Assembly: GCA_021812385.1 (NCBI GenBank)
Contig: JAKANO010000005.1
Coordinates: forward strand, 1 to 64,000
DNA: 64,000 nt
Direction: 5' to 3'
DNA from: Pseudomonadota bacterium
GTDB lineage: Bacteria; Pseudomonadota; Gammaproteobacteria; Burkholderiales; Thiobacteraceae
The notes below the pieces were generated by a model. That model was given only the letters and a program-made list of their open reading frames with translations, did no database searches and was not told the DNA's origin. Shown here piece by piece: positions 23,569 through 32,156 of this stretch (positions are counted from its first letter, which is position 1; each line of letters begins with the position of its first letter). Position numbers and translations under genes: made by a program.

Positions 23569-23695
23569 ATAAATGAACCGACCCATCCCCCACCTAAGCT
23601 CCCCCTTGAAGGGGGAGCTTAGGTGGGGGATGGGTTTATATCCCGCGAACCACCCCTACCCATAACTCCACCCCGCCGCCTGCGCCGCCATCACA
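23569..23695. repeat. direct repeat copy 1: duplicated 3' end and downstream region of exonuclease gene
   Basis: ataaatgaaccgaccc...ccataactccaccccgccgcctgcgccgccatcaca; matches 25960-26085. Confidence 0.95.
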
Positions 23696-25172
23696 TAGAT
23701 AAATTGCGTCTCCGAAACTGCGATTGCAACAAAACCATCATACCTATAACAAACAACGCAATGCTCGAAGGTTCTGGAACGCAACTGGTGATGATGTCTA
23801 GATTACTGCTACCTGCAATAGATTTTGACCACGCACCACAAAATTGACCTTTGTAACCCGCTAAACCGATGTACTCGAGATAATTTCCACCGTATTGACT
23901 GGGTGCGGAAGCGCTCGATGAATACAGGAAATTCTTGCTGAAAGTGGCCCCGCCGTCATAACTGAATGCGCCGTATACATCTACAAGGGTATTGTTAATA
24001 TCGTTGCGCGCGTCATACCAGAGCGCACCAACCACTCCGGTAGTCGGATCCACATCGAGCCACGGTAGAAATTGGCTGTTGCTGCCGGTATCGTCGTTAA
24101 CCTTGACGCCCGTGCTCCACGTCTTACCGTTGTCGTCGGAGTATTTCACCAGAATGTCGGTGTTTTCCTTACTGCCGAACACATAGTCGCCAGTCAGATC
24201 GACGTAGGCCTCGTAAATTCGGTTTTTGAATTTTCCCGTGCTGCGGTCCGTATCCAAGGTTGGGCCGACAAATACGCCTCGATCCGGTTGCGCACGGATC
24301 TTCACAAAAGCGCCCACCGCCGAACCCGGGGCACTATTAACGAATTTCGAGTTGATATCGGCCACTTTTTGACTTGCTCCAAAGCTGGCGCCGGCATCGG
24401 TGGACGTTGCAATCCAGACGGCCTTGTCTGTCCTGCTATGCCAGCTCACATAGACCGTCCCATCTTTATTCACCGCGGGTTCCGCAAACCAATTCGCTTT
24501 CAGGTCCGAGCTTGGTGCGCTGACTTGGGTTTTGGTCCCCCAGGTTGTACCGCCGTCTTGCGAGGCAGCCAGCATAACCGGTGTCTTATACGAGCCCGCG
24601 GTGCCCGTAGGTAAGAGCCGATTCCAAGCGATATACACATTGTCTTTGGTGGGATCTTGTTTATTCGGGCCGGTAGTGAGCTGCCATTTATCGTTGCCGA
24701 CAACGGAGCCGATATTGGCTTGAGTATCTACAAGGTGCGCCGCGAATGTCTTGCCTCCGTCTGTGCTTTTCGCGACCCAGATCGAAGTATTTGTGCCGTC
24801 GTTTACGCCATAGGCCACATATAGATTACCCGCACGATCAAAGGTAATGGTCGGATCAAACCGAGTGGCCGTTGCCGGTTGCTTATCCAGTGTGTTGCCC
24901 AATGCCACTTGAGCCCAAGATTGACCGTTGTCCAGCGTGTAAAAAGTGGCCATGCTCTTCAGGTCACCACCATGAGAGATGATCACTCTGTTTTTGGGGT
25001 TGCTCGGGTTGATATCGATCGAAACCTCGCTCAAAGTCGAAGTCCCCGTGAGAGTGCTCACGTCGACATTGATCGGAACGGCTTGGCTGACCATCGAAAC
25101 ACCTAGGCCGAGCGCGAGAAGGAAAAGCACACTACAGCGATGTGAACTGGGTAAACCCTTTGAACGGCGCAT
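23691..25172 (-). CDS. exported BNR/sialidase-like beta-propeller protein with PEP-CTERM anchor
   Basis: N-terminal signal; repeated SxDxGxTW blocks (STDGGKTF, SQDGGTTW, SDDNGKTW, SYDGGATF); C-terminus VPEPSSIALFVIGMMVLLQSQFRRRN. Confidence 0.87.
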   Translation of the reverse strand: MRRSKGLPSSHRCSVLFLLALGLGVSMVSQAVPINVDVSTLTGTSTLSEVSIDINPSNPKNRVIISHGGDLKSMATFYTLDNGQSWAQVALGNTLDKQPATATRFDPTITFDRAGNLYVAYGVNDGTNTSIWVAKSTDGGKTFAAHLVDTQANIGSVVGNDKWQLTTGPNKQDPTKDNVYIAWNRLLPTGTAGSYKTPVMLAASQDGGTTWGTKTQVSAPSSDLKANWFAEPAVNKDGTVYVSWHSRTDKAVWIATSTDAGASFGASQKVADINSKFVNSAPGSAVGAFVKIRAQPDRGVFVGPTLDTDRSTGKFKNRIYEAYVDLTGDYVFGSKENTDILVKYSDDNGKTWSTGVKVNDDTGSNSQFLPWLDVDPTTGVVGALWYDARNDINNTLVDVYGAFSYDGGATFSKNFLYSSSASAPSQYGGNYLEYIGLAGYKGQFCGAWSKSIAGSSNLDIITSCVPEPSSIALFVIGMMVLLQSQFRRRNLSM

Positions 25173-25187
25173 GATAGCCTCCCTTGT

Positions 25188-25703
25188 TTATCGTGTGATT
25201 AGGAAAGAGGCGGAGTAAACATGCTGCGTTTCGCCTACCCTGCCATTCACTCGATACGTGAACACAAAACGATATTCGCCTTCTTGCAGTCGGCCGGACA
25301 AACGCGGCTGAATAGCGACCCGATAATCCTTGCCTGGGTCGATTCCCAGCTCCTGAGTTGGTTGAGTTGAGGGGCATTTTCCCAGTAGCCGCCAATCCCC
25401 ATTAGCCCGCCGCTCCAAATCAAGAACCGTGCATAGATAGCCCCGGTCGAATGCGACTACTGGATATCGCTCTCTATTGCGTATGGTCGCGACGATGTCA
25501 TCTTGGGAGCCGTAGCTTTTCCGGTTCGTCGATACCGACACTAAGGAATTCGACTGTGGCTCTGCTCCGTGTCCCACCTCCGAGTTGCTTGCAGCAACCG
25601 TGGGTAAGCAGTGGATACTTCCGATCAATATCAACGCTAGCATCACCCCACGCCGAATCGCGAGACAAGATCGCAGCTTTTCTCGAACAAACTGCCCGCT
25701 CAT
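25188..25703 (-). CDS. exported hypothetical protein, Ig-like/BsuPI-like fold suspected
   Basis: Hydrophobic N-terminus; VSTNRKSYGSQDDIVATIRNRERYPV...EGEYRFVFTYRVNGRVGE. Confidence 0.6.
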   Translation of the reverse strand: MSGQFVREKLRSCLAIRRGVMLALILIGSIHCLPTVAASNSEVGHGAEPQSNSLVSVSTNRKSYGSQDDIVATIRNRERYPVVAFDRGYLCTVLDLERRANGDWRLLGKCPSTQPTQELGIDPGKDYRVAIQPRLSGRLQEGEYRFVFTYRVNGRVGETQHVYSASFLITR

Positions 25704-25959
25704 GGCTCATCTAATACAAACATGCTTACGCAAAAAGTGAAGCTATCCCTGTTCATATTGCTCTTTCCTCGCGATCGCCAACGACGCGCTTATCTTTAAA
25801 AGATAGGCTGTAGGTGGCGAAAGACAACCCCCTCTCTGCGCAAAATTATTGCGCGATGCATTTGAGGGACTAGGCAAGCCCGTCAGTAGCAGCGGCCACG
25901 TCGGATTCATTGCGGCCCTATTTTGACTACCCCTAATAAGCCACAAATCAACAGCGCAA

Positions 25960-26085
25960 ATAAATGAACCGACCCATCCCCCACCTAAGCTCCCCCTTCA
26001 AGGGGAGGGCTGGGGTGGGGATGGGTTTATATCCTACGAAAACAACTAGCCATAACTCCACCCCGCCGCCTGCGCCGCCATCACA
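25960..26085. repeat. direct repeat copy 2 (inside and downstream of intact exonuclease gene 3' end)
   Basis: See copy 1; identical at both ends, differing mainly in the right arm of a central palindrome. Confidence 0.95.
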
Positions 26086-26549
26086 ATGCGCGCACAAGCT
26101 TCTGCATCCGAATCCGCCTGATGGTGGCGCAGATCGATGCCTAAATAATTGCACACATCCGGCAGCTTAGTCGGGCGAAGCTCCCACTGCCGCCGCGCCA
26201 ACTGCACCGTGCACACAAAAGGCTGCGCAGGCGCAGCCAGGCCATAAGATGCACAACAAGCGCCCAACACACCCTTATCGAAAGGCGCATTGTGCGCCGC
26301 GAGAAACGCCACACCTGCCAGCTCGCGCGCCATCTCCGTCCACACCGCATCGAAGCGCTGCGCGCCCTGCACGTCCTCCCACGCCAAGCCATGAATATGC
26401 GTAAACAAAAACTCGCGCGTCGGTGGGCGAATCAATTCATACAAACGCTCGACAATGCGTCCGCGCTCGACAATCACCACGCCCAACGCGCAAGCGCTAT
26501 CGCGGGCGTTGTTCGCGGTTTCGAAATCGATGGCGGCGAAGCGGGTCAT
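26046..26549 (-). CDS. 3'-5' exonuclease, DnaQ/DEDD family
   Basis: MTRFAAIDFETANNARDSACALGVVIVERG...HNAPFDKGVL...HHQADSDAEACARI (DEDDh). Confidence 0.9.
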   Translation of the reverse strand: MTRFAAIDFETANNARDSACALGVVIVERGRIVERLYELIRPPTREFLFTHIHGLAWEDVQGAQRFDAVWTEMARELAGVAFLAAHNAPFDKGVLGACCASYGLAAPAQPFVCTVQLARRQWELRPTKLPDVCNYLGIDLRHHQADSDAEACARIVMAAQAAGWSYG

Positions 26550-27259
26550 GGTAAATCGGCAAGTGCGCGCAGCTTTCGCGCAAGATCAGGCAGGCGTGCC
26601 TGGCTTGCATTGTCACCCGGCAGATGGGCAGCCAGCGCATTTAGAAAAGCATCGATATTAAGAAGCGCGCTGAATTCTTCAGCCAAGTAGCGGCGCAACT
26701 TCTCCGGTGCTTGTTGCGCCTCTGCGATCAACTCGGCACGGCCATCCACAACCGTCGTGATGTCCTCCAGATCATGGCTTAACAGAAAGTCGCTATTGCC
26801 ACGATCCTTGAATGCCTCCAGCTTAGTGCCAAGAAATACTGGCGCCGCAATCAACCGAATGATCTGCCCATTTTCCAGCGTCACATTTTGCGCGGTTTCA
26901 ATTGCCAGTGGATACCAGCGATTATGAAAACCCAAAATGCCCGCTTCTGAGGGCATGAGATCAACTTCGATACCTTGGCAACGCCAGCGGCAGATGGGTG
27001 CTTGCGGCGACACATCATGCTTAAAACCGCGTGCCTGTAGTCGTGCCTCTACCTGATGATATTCGCGTACTGTTGCCACTTGAGCGACCAAGTCGACATC
27101 TTCCGTCACACGTATCGTCTGCGCCCGCACTGAAGTGACCAACAATCCCGTCGCACAACCGCCGACAAACACGAGCTCGTCGCATAAGTCTCCCAAGGCA
27201 TGCGCCACCAAGGACAGAATAGCGCGGTTCGGATCGGCAGAATCGTGCGCCGTATTCAT
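26546..27259 (-). CDS. nucleotidyltransferase-fold protein (AbiEii-like toxin suspected)
   Basis: LVFVGGCATGLLVTS...RVTEDVDLVAQV; 4-nt overlaps with both neighbours. Confidence 0.7.
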   Translation of the reverse strand: MNTAHDSADPNRAILSLVAHALGDLCDELVFVGGCATGLLVTSVRAQTIRVTEDVDLVAQVATVREYHQVEARLQARGFKHDVSPQAPICRWRCQGIEVDLMPSEAGILGFHNRWYPLAIETAQNVTLENGQIIRLIAAPVFLGTKLEAFKDRGNSDFLLSHDLEDITTVVDGRAELIAEAQQAPEKLRRYLAEEFSALLNIDAFLNALAAHLPGDNASQARLPDLARKLRALADLP

Positions 27260-27831
27260 TGCAATCGCTCCACTAACAGCTTCGAGGCCAGTTCACGCTC
27301 ACGCGCCTGGCCCATGCGCAGCGCGTCGAACAGCGCTAACAACTCATACAAATTCGTATCTTCGAGCGCGGCGAGCGGAAGCTTCTCATACAAGGGTAGC
27401 AGCGCCGTGCCGCGAACCGGCCCCTCGGGGTGCGGCCAGACGGGCGGCATTTCTTGGGAAAACAAAATCAACTCTTTCAGTGGAGAAACCGCGTACGCGG
27501 TGGGAAAACCGATGGTCACCTCTCCACGTACAGCCGGGTAGCAATACGCCGCCCCATACAAGACAAAGTTGCGCAGCGCCGCCAATACAGGGCGCGGCCC
27601 CTCTTCCATGCCCACCACCAGCCGCGCGGCGATCAGTCGTTGCACGGCGGCATGCGCTTCAAAAGGCGAAAGGCGCATCCGCTTCCCGAGTTCGGCATAT
27701 GGGAGCCTTCGTCCGCTTAGCGTGACGAGTTTCAGCGCCACTGCTAAATCCTGCGGTTTAAGCACCCACTGCCGGTTTCCGGCCCGACGCATAACTGCGG
27801 ATTTGTCGGAAGAAGAACCATCTATTTTCAT
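27256..27831 (-). CDS. winged-HTH regulator, partner/antitoxin candidate of the nucleotidyltransferase
   Basis: LAVALKLVTLSGRRLPYAELGKRMRLSPFEAHAAVQRLIAARLV; MarR/wHTH-like. Confidence 0.65.
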   Translation of the reverse strand: MKIDGSSSDKSAVMRRAGNRQWVLKPQDLAVALKLVTLSGRRLPYAELGKRMRLSPFEAHAAVQRLIAARLVVGMEEGPRPVLAALRNFVLYGAAYCYPAVRGEVTIGFPTAYAVSPLKELILFSQEMPPVWPHPEGPVRGTALLPLYEKLPLAALEDTNLYELLALFDALRMGQARERELASKLLVERLQ

Positions 27832-27844
27832 CTAGCTACACCAA

Positions 27845-27947
27845 TATGTTGTTCGCGAACAGCATATACAATCATATTAAATATTTCAATAAATAAAAAC
27901 ATTTAATTAATAATATGTTATCAATTAACTGCTATTTGCGTATAGCA
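27845..27947. promoter_or_regulatory. AT-rich promoter region with two palindromic operator candidates upstream of wHTH operon
   Basis: tatgttgttcg/cgaacagcata (27845-27866) and tgctatttgcgtatagca (27930-27947). Confidence 0.55.
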
Positions 27948-28023
27948 TATAACAATTGGCAAGCACTTCATATGCGACTTATGGCGATGCAAAGGATTTC
28001 AAAATCAATAGCGACGACGCGGG

Positions 28024-28695
28024 TCATGGAAGCAACACTGGAAAGCAAACGCAGTCAGCACCGGGCGCCCACTTTGCATACTTGGTCATAATGTTGGCAA
28101 AGCTGGGCGCGTTGACAATCGACGCCAGCCACGCACGCAGGGCGGGCCAGGGCTGTTGATTGAACCAATCCACATCGGTCTGCGCGAACTGCCGCACAAA
28201 GGGCGCAATCGCCATGTCGGCGAGCGCGGGTTGCTGACCAAACAGATAAGGGTGCTGATGCAGCCGCGCATCGAGTTGCGCTAAAAATTCTGCGCCTGCA
28301 GTGCGGTGAATCAGGGCATCCACCCCGTCGTAGCGCCCCGGATATTTGTAGCGATCCAGATGGTATTTAAAGTCACCGTCGCATTGCGCAATCAGCGCCA
28401 GCATCACTTCCAGGCTATCCGTCTCGGGCACCAGCCAGTGCGCTGGGTCATGCTGCCGCAACGCCCACAACATGATATCCAAGCTTTCCTCCAGTACTCG
28501 GCCGTTGCCATCGACCAGCACCGGCACAGTCCCTTTTGGCGAGGCTTGCAGCATCGCAGCGGGCTTGTCTTTCAGCTCCACCTCGCGCAGCTCCACCACC
28601 AGGCCGCTCGCGGCCAGCGCCAGACGGGCACGCATCGCATAGGGGCAACGGCGAAAGGAATACAAAACAGGGAGGGTCGGTGCAGCCGTATTCAT
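28024..28695 (-). CDS. glutathione S-transferase family protein
   Basis: LPVLYSFRRCPYAMRARLALAASGLVVELREVELKDKP. Confidence 0.93.
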   Translation of the reverse strand: MNTAAPTLPVLYSFRRCPYAMRARLALAASGLVVELREVELKDKPAAMLQASPKGTVPVLVDGNGRVLEESLDIMLWALRQHDPAHWLVPETDSLEVMLALIAQCDGDFKYHLDRYKYPGRYDGVDALIHRTAGAEFLAQLDARLHQHPYLFGQQPALADMAIAPFVRQFAQTDVDWFNQQPWPALRAWLASIVNAPSFANIMTKYAKWAPGADCVCFPVLLP

Positions 28696-28777
28696 GCGCA
28701 GGTAATTTCCGAAGTTAGGGACTCCAAAGCCCGCCTCTTGCGGGGAGATGACCCCGCATGCTCAGCCAATGCCCCGC

Positions 28778-29908
28778 TCACCAACTACCCGAAGCGCCGC
28801 CGCCACCCGAGCTACCGCCACCTGAAGAGGAGGATGATGAACTCGATCCGAAAGAGGAGCTGGAGCTACTCGATTCGCGCCGCGTGCCGCCTTGGCTCAC
28901 GCTGACATCGCTCGGGTCGAACATGACGCCGAAAATCTTGCGCGCCTTTTTCGAGCGCTTGCGGATGCGCAACAAACGCGCCTGCGCCAGGTAGCGCCGA
29001 AAGCCCGCATCGCTCATGAATTGGCGTGCTTTGATCCCATAAGGAATCACGATAAAACTGGCGAACACCGCATTCACCAGCGCTAGAATCAGCACCACCT
29101 CGGGAGCCTCGGAAGCAAACGCCGCGCCGAACAACGCAAGAAATATCCCAAAAAACACGCCCAAAAAACCACCAAAAATAAACGGCACGCGCACGCTCTG
29201 CCACAGCGACTCCGACGCGCGCCGGCCCTTGCTGCGTCCATACAACAGCGCTCCGAGAAACCAGAAGCCCGGCAACAAGTTCAAACCGAAGGTGAGCGCA
29301 AAATTGCGCGGCGCGATGCTCCAATCGATTTCCGGCTGCGGCGGCAGCGCGGGCAGCGCCTCGGGTGCATTCGCCATCGGCTCGCCGCCGGCCATCTTCG
29401 CCATCGCATCGAAGCCTTGCAACAAGCCGTCCGCAAAACGCTTCTCGCGAAACGCCGGCTTGTAGATTTCATCGATCACGCGCTTGCTGAAGGCATCGGT
29501 GATGAAGCCTTCGAGGCCATAGCCCACCTCGATGCGCATCTTTCTTTCGCTGGGTACGATCATCACCAACAAACCATTGTCCTTGCCGGCCTGGCCCAAC
29601 TTCCATTTTGCGAAAGTGGTGACGGCCGCATTCTCGATCACATCCTGCTGCAAACTGCGCGCCACATACACCGCCGCCCAGATACCGCTGTTATCGCGCA
29701 GCGCGCGAATGCGCTGCTGCAGCGCATCCTGATCCGCAGCGCTGAGGATCCCCGCCTCATCCAGCACATCCCCCTGAAACGCCGGCGCATCGAAAGCCCA
29801 GGCCGATTTGCCCGACAGCACGAATGCCAACAACAGCAAAACACAACGCAGAGACTGCACAGCACTTTGCGGAAGTGGGCGTATACGCATCGGAAGGGTC
29901 AGGATCAT
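28778..29908 (-). CDS. TPM domain (YgcG-type) membrane protein with poly-Ser/Gly tail
   Basis: FQGDVLDEAGILSAADQDALQQRI...MRIEVGYGLEGFITDAFSKRVID; SSGGGGASGSW terminus. Confidence 0.85.
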   Translation of the reverse strand: MILTLPMRIRPLPQSAVQSLRCVLLLLAFVLSGKSAWAFDAPAFQGDVLDEAGILSAADQDALQQRIRALRDNSGIWAAVYVARSLQQDVIENAAVTTFAKWKLGQAGKDNGLLVMIVPSERKMRIEVGYGLEGFITDAFSKRVIDEIYKPAFREKRFADGLLQGFDAMAKMAGGEPMANAPEALPALPPQPEIDWSIAPRNFALTFGLNLLPGFWFLGALLYGRSKGRRASESLWQSVRVPFIFGGFLGVFFGIFLALFGAAFASEAPEVVLILALVNAVFASFIVIPYGIKARQFMSDAGFRRYLAQARLLRIRKRSKKARKIFGVMFDPSDVSVSQGGTRRESSSSSSSFGSSSSSSSSGGGSSGGGGASGSW

Positions 29909-30058
29909 TATTGTTCTCAGAAGATCATTGCAGCGAAGTTTAGTGTTTATCGAAGCTTTAACCAAAAACTTTATGGCGCGAAGATGGCCGACACACAACC
30001 CGCAGCAATCCATCGCCATCCCGTACTATGCTGCAAATACATCCCCCAGGAAATCGCC

Positions 30059-30469
30059 ATGACGCCATCCGACGCAAAAGAGCTGATCGGCCTGCTTGCG
30101 GAACGCTCTGCTGCGTGGCAAGCGCTATGGACCGTTTTTTACACCGTCAGCGCAGCCATCGTGACGCTCATCGCCAGCGGCAAGCTTTTGCCAAAATATC
30201 GGTGGGTTGCATCATCCATCGCCGTCGCTGGATTCTTGCTCTTCGCCGCAGGCAACTACCGCGCGCTCGACGAGCTGCGCAAGCAACGCGAAGCCGTAGT
30301 GCAATTCGTTACAGACAAGGCGCAGGACACCCCGTCCATCATCGCGGTAGCAGCGGCATCCGCACCGCCGTCCTTATCTGATTTGCAGTTGTATCATTGG
30401 GGCTTGTGCGGATTCGTGGTGGTTTTATTGGTCGCCATCCCGGCACTTCAAAAGGCGCCAGAGGCGTAG
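30059..30469 (+). CDS. small membrane protein, hypothetical
   Basis: MTPSDAKELIGLLAERSAAWQALWTVFYTVSAAIVTLIASG...; two or three TM segments. Confidence 0.65.
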   Translation: MTPSDAKELIGLLAERSAAWQALWTVFYTVSAAIVTLIASGKLLPKYRWVASSIAVAGFLLFAAGNYRALDELRKQREAVVQFVTDKAQDTPSIIAVAAASAPPSLSDLQLYHWGLCGFVVVLLVAIPALQKAPEA

Positions 30470-30505
30470 CGCTTGCGCAATCTGCACTGCATTATTTGGC
30501 CCTAC

Positions 30506-31219
30506 TTATTGCAGATGCATCTGCCGGATTTCCAGCAGCATCTCCCCCAGCACCTTGATGCTTTCCGGTTTGTGCGCATGCCCGTGCTGCGTGTAGCCGA
30601 CATGCTCGTCATCGATGTCCAGAAAATGTATTCCCGCCGCATCCAGCGCATGGCGCAATTCTTCCAGCGCCGGGTCCGCAGTGCTTGGGTCGGCCAGCAG
30701 CCGGATCACTTCCAGCACAGCCTTGAGATCGCAGCGCCCGCTGTGCGCGGCAATCAAAGCCAGCGCCTTCCACAACGGCGGTTCGTGGGCATGCTTATGT
30801 AAAGACACCGCCTCCGGGCCGTGCAGCAGCGCGGCCATGCGCGCCGCGATCTGCGCCCCCGCCGCTTCCGACTCGAACGCCATCATCGGCTCATGCGCCA
30901 AGCGCGCGCCTTCCGCATTCCCGCGCCCAATCTCCGCCAGCGCCAGCAAGGCCAGCCCCCACCCCGGCCGGTACCCTTGCAGCGCATCCGCCAGCCGCGC
31001 GTCGCGCGCGGTATACAAGTCTGCGAACAAATCAGCGAGCGGCGGCGTCACCGACCACAGCGCAGTCGCCAGCGGCGTTGTCGGCTGAGCCCCGCGCAAC
31101 TCCAGCCAATGCGCCTCGCACAAATCGATCAGCGCCTGCTGCAACGCAAGCCGCCCTGACTCGAGCAAGTGCCCGAGCAAGCGTTCGGCTTCGGCGGCGA
31201 TGAGAGAAAGTTTGGGCAT
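30506..31219 (-). CDS. conserved hypothetical protein
   Basis: 237 aa, MPKLSLIAAEAERLLGHLLESGRLALQQALIDLCEAHW. Confidence 0.65.
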   Translation of the reverse strand: MPKLSLIAAEAERLLGHLLESGRLALQQALIDLCEAHWLELRGAQPTTPLATALWSVTPPLADLFADLYTARDARLADALQGYRPGWGLALLALAEIGRGNAEGARLAHEPMMAFESEAAGAQIAARMAALLHGPEAVSLHKHAHEPPLWKALALIAAHSGRCDLKAVLEVIRLLADPSTADPALEELRHALDAAGIHFLDIDDEHVGYTQHGHAHKPESIKVLGEMLLEIRQMHLQ

Positions 31220-31285
31220 GATTTATTCGACTCTGACCCTAATTATTTCTTAACCGAGCGCCATAAGACCCTGACCCGAATTATT

Positions 31286-31945
31286 CTAGCGATGGTCCTG
31301 CCCGCGCTCGTCGCGCTTTTTCTGCTGGCCGGGCGCTCCGCCTTGCGGGTGCTGCTTTTGATAATGCTTCTGCGTCACGGCTTCGCGCGGCTCATAGCGG
31401 TAACGCTCGGTGCGGATGCTGCGTTGTTGCTCCAGCTCGCGCGGATAGCTCTTGCCGGAATATTTGCGCTGATAACTCGGCAAGGGCGCGGGCGGCGGCG
31501 CCACGCGGCGGTCGGGGTGCTCCCAATCTTTGCGGCGGTCTTGCCACTCGCGTCCCCAATGCGTATCCCAACGCGGCGGCGCATCCACGCGCCAGCCATG
31601 AAAATACGGCGGCGGCACGCGGTAGTAGCGCACCGGAACCAGCAAGATATACGCCGGCACATCATACGGGTCCACCAAATCCCACGGGCCGTTATACCAA
31701 CTGCTCACGTACCAGCGGTCGCTCTGAAACACCCAATACAAGCCATCGTAAAAAAACAAATTCAAACGAATGGCCGGATCGTAATACACCGGATAACCCG
31801 GCACCCGCACCAAGCGCGGATACGCCGGCACATTGATGCCGATGCTGACACCCGGAATTGCAATCGCGACACTGACATTGACATCCGCGCGCGCTGAAGT
31901 CGCGGGGAGCAGCAGCATCGACAACACAAGCAGCAGATAACGCAT
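31286..31945 (-). CDS. exported aromatic-rich hypothetical protein
   Basis: Signal peptide; YPVYYDPAIRLNLFFYDGLYWVFQSDRWYVSSWYNGPWDLV. Confidence 0.75.
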   Translation of the reverse strand: MRYLLLVLSMLLLPATSARADVNVSVAIAIPGVSIGINVPAYPRLVRVPGYPVYYDPAIRLNLFFYDGLYWVFQSDRWYVSSWYNGPWDLVDPYDVPAYILLVPVRYYRVPPPYFHGWRVDAPPRWDTHWGREWQDRRKDWEHPDRRVAPPPAPLPSYQRKYSGKSYPRELEQQRSIRTERYRYEPREAVTQKHYQKQHPQGGAPGQQKKRDERGQDHR

Positions 31946-32156
31946 GATGATCTCCTAAAGAAAGCTCGCTGTAATTCATCATAGTTAAGGATTCGGCGGA
32001 AGATTGATTCGACGCAGCCCCCCCGATGCATTACAACCGGGGGCATTACAACCCGGGGCATTGCAAATAGTTGTAGGGAATCGCCGCAATGCGCGACCAA
32101 TGCATGATAATTCTGTGAAACAGCCATCAACTGCAAGCCAACACGAGTAAAAAACC

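Noticed and set aside
28778-28870. Ser/Gly-codon low-complexity tract as a phase-variable repeat
   Set aside because: Codons vary and encode the normal Ser/Gly tail of YgcG/TPM-type proteins; no uniform nucleotide repeat.
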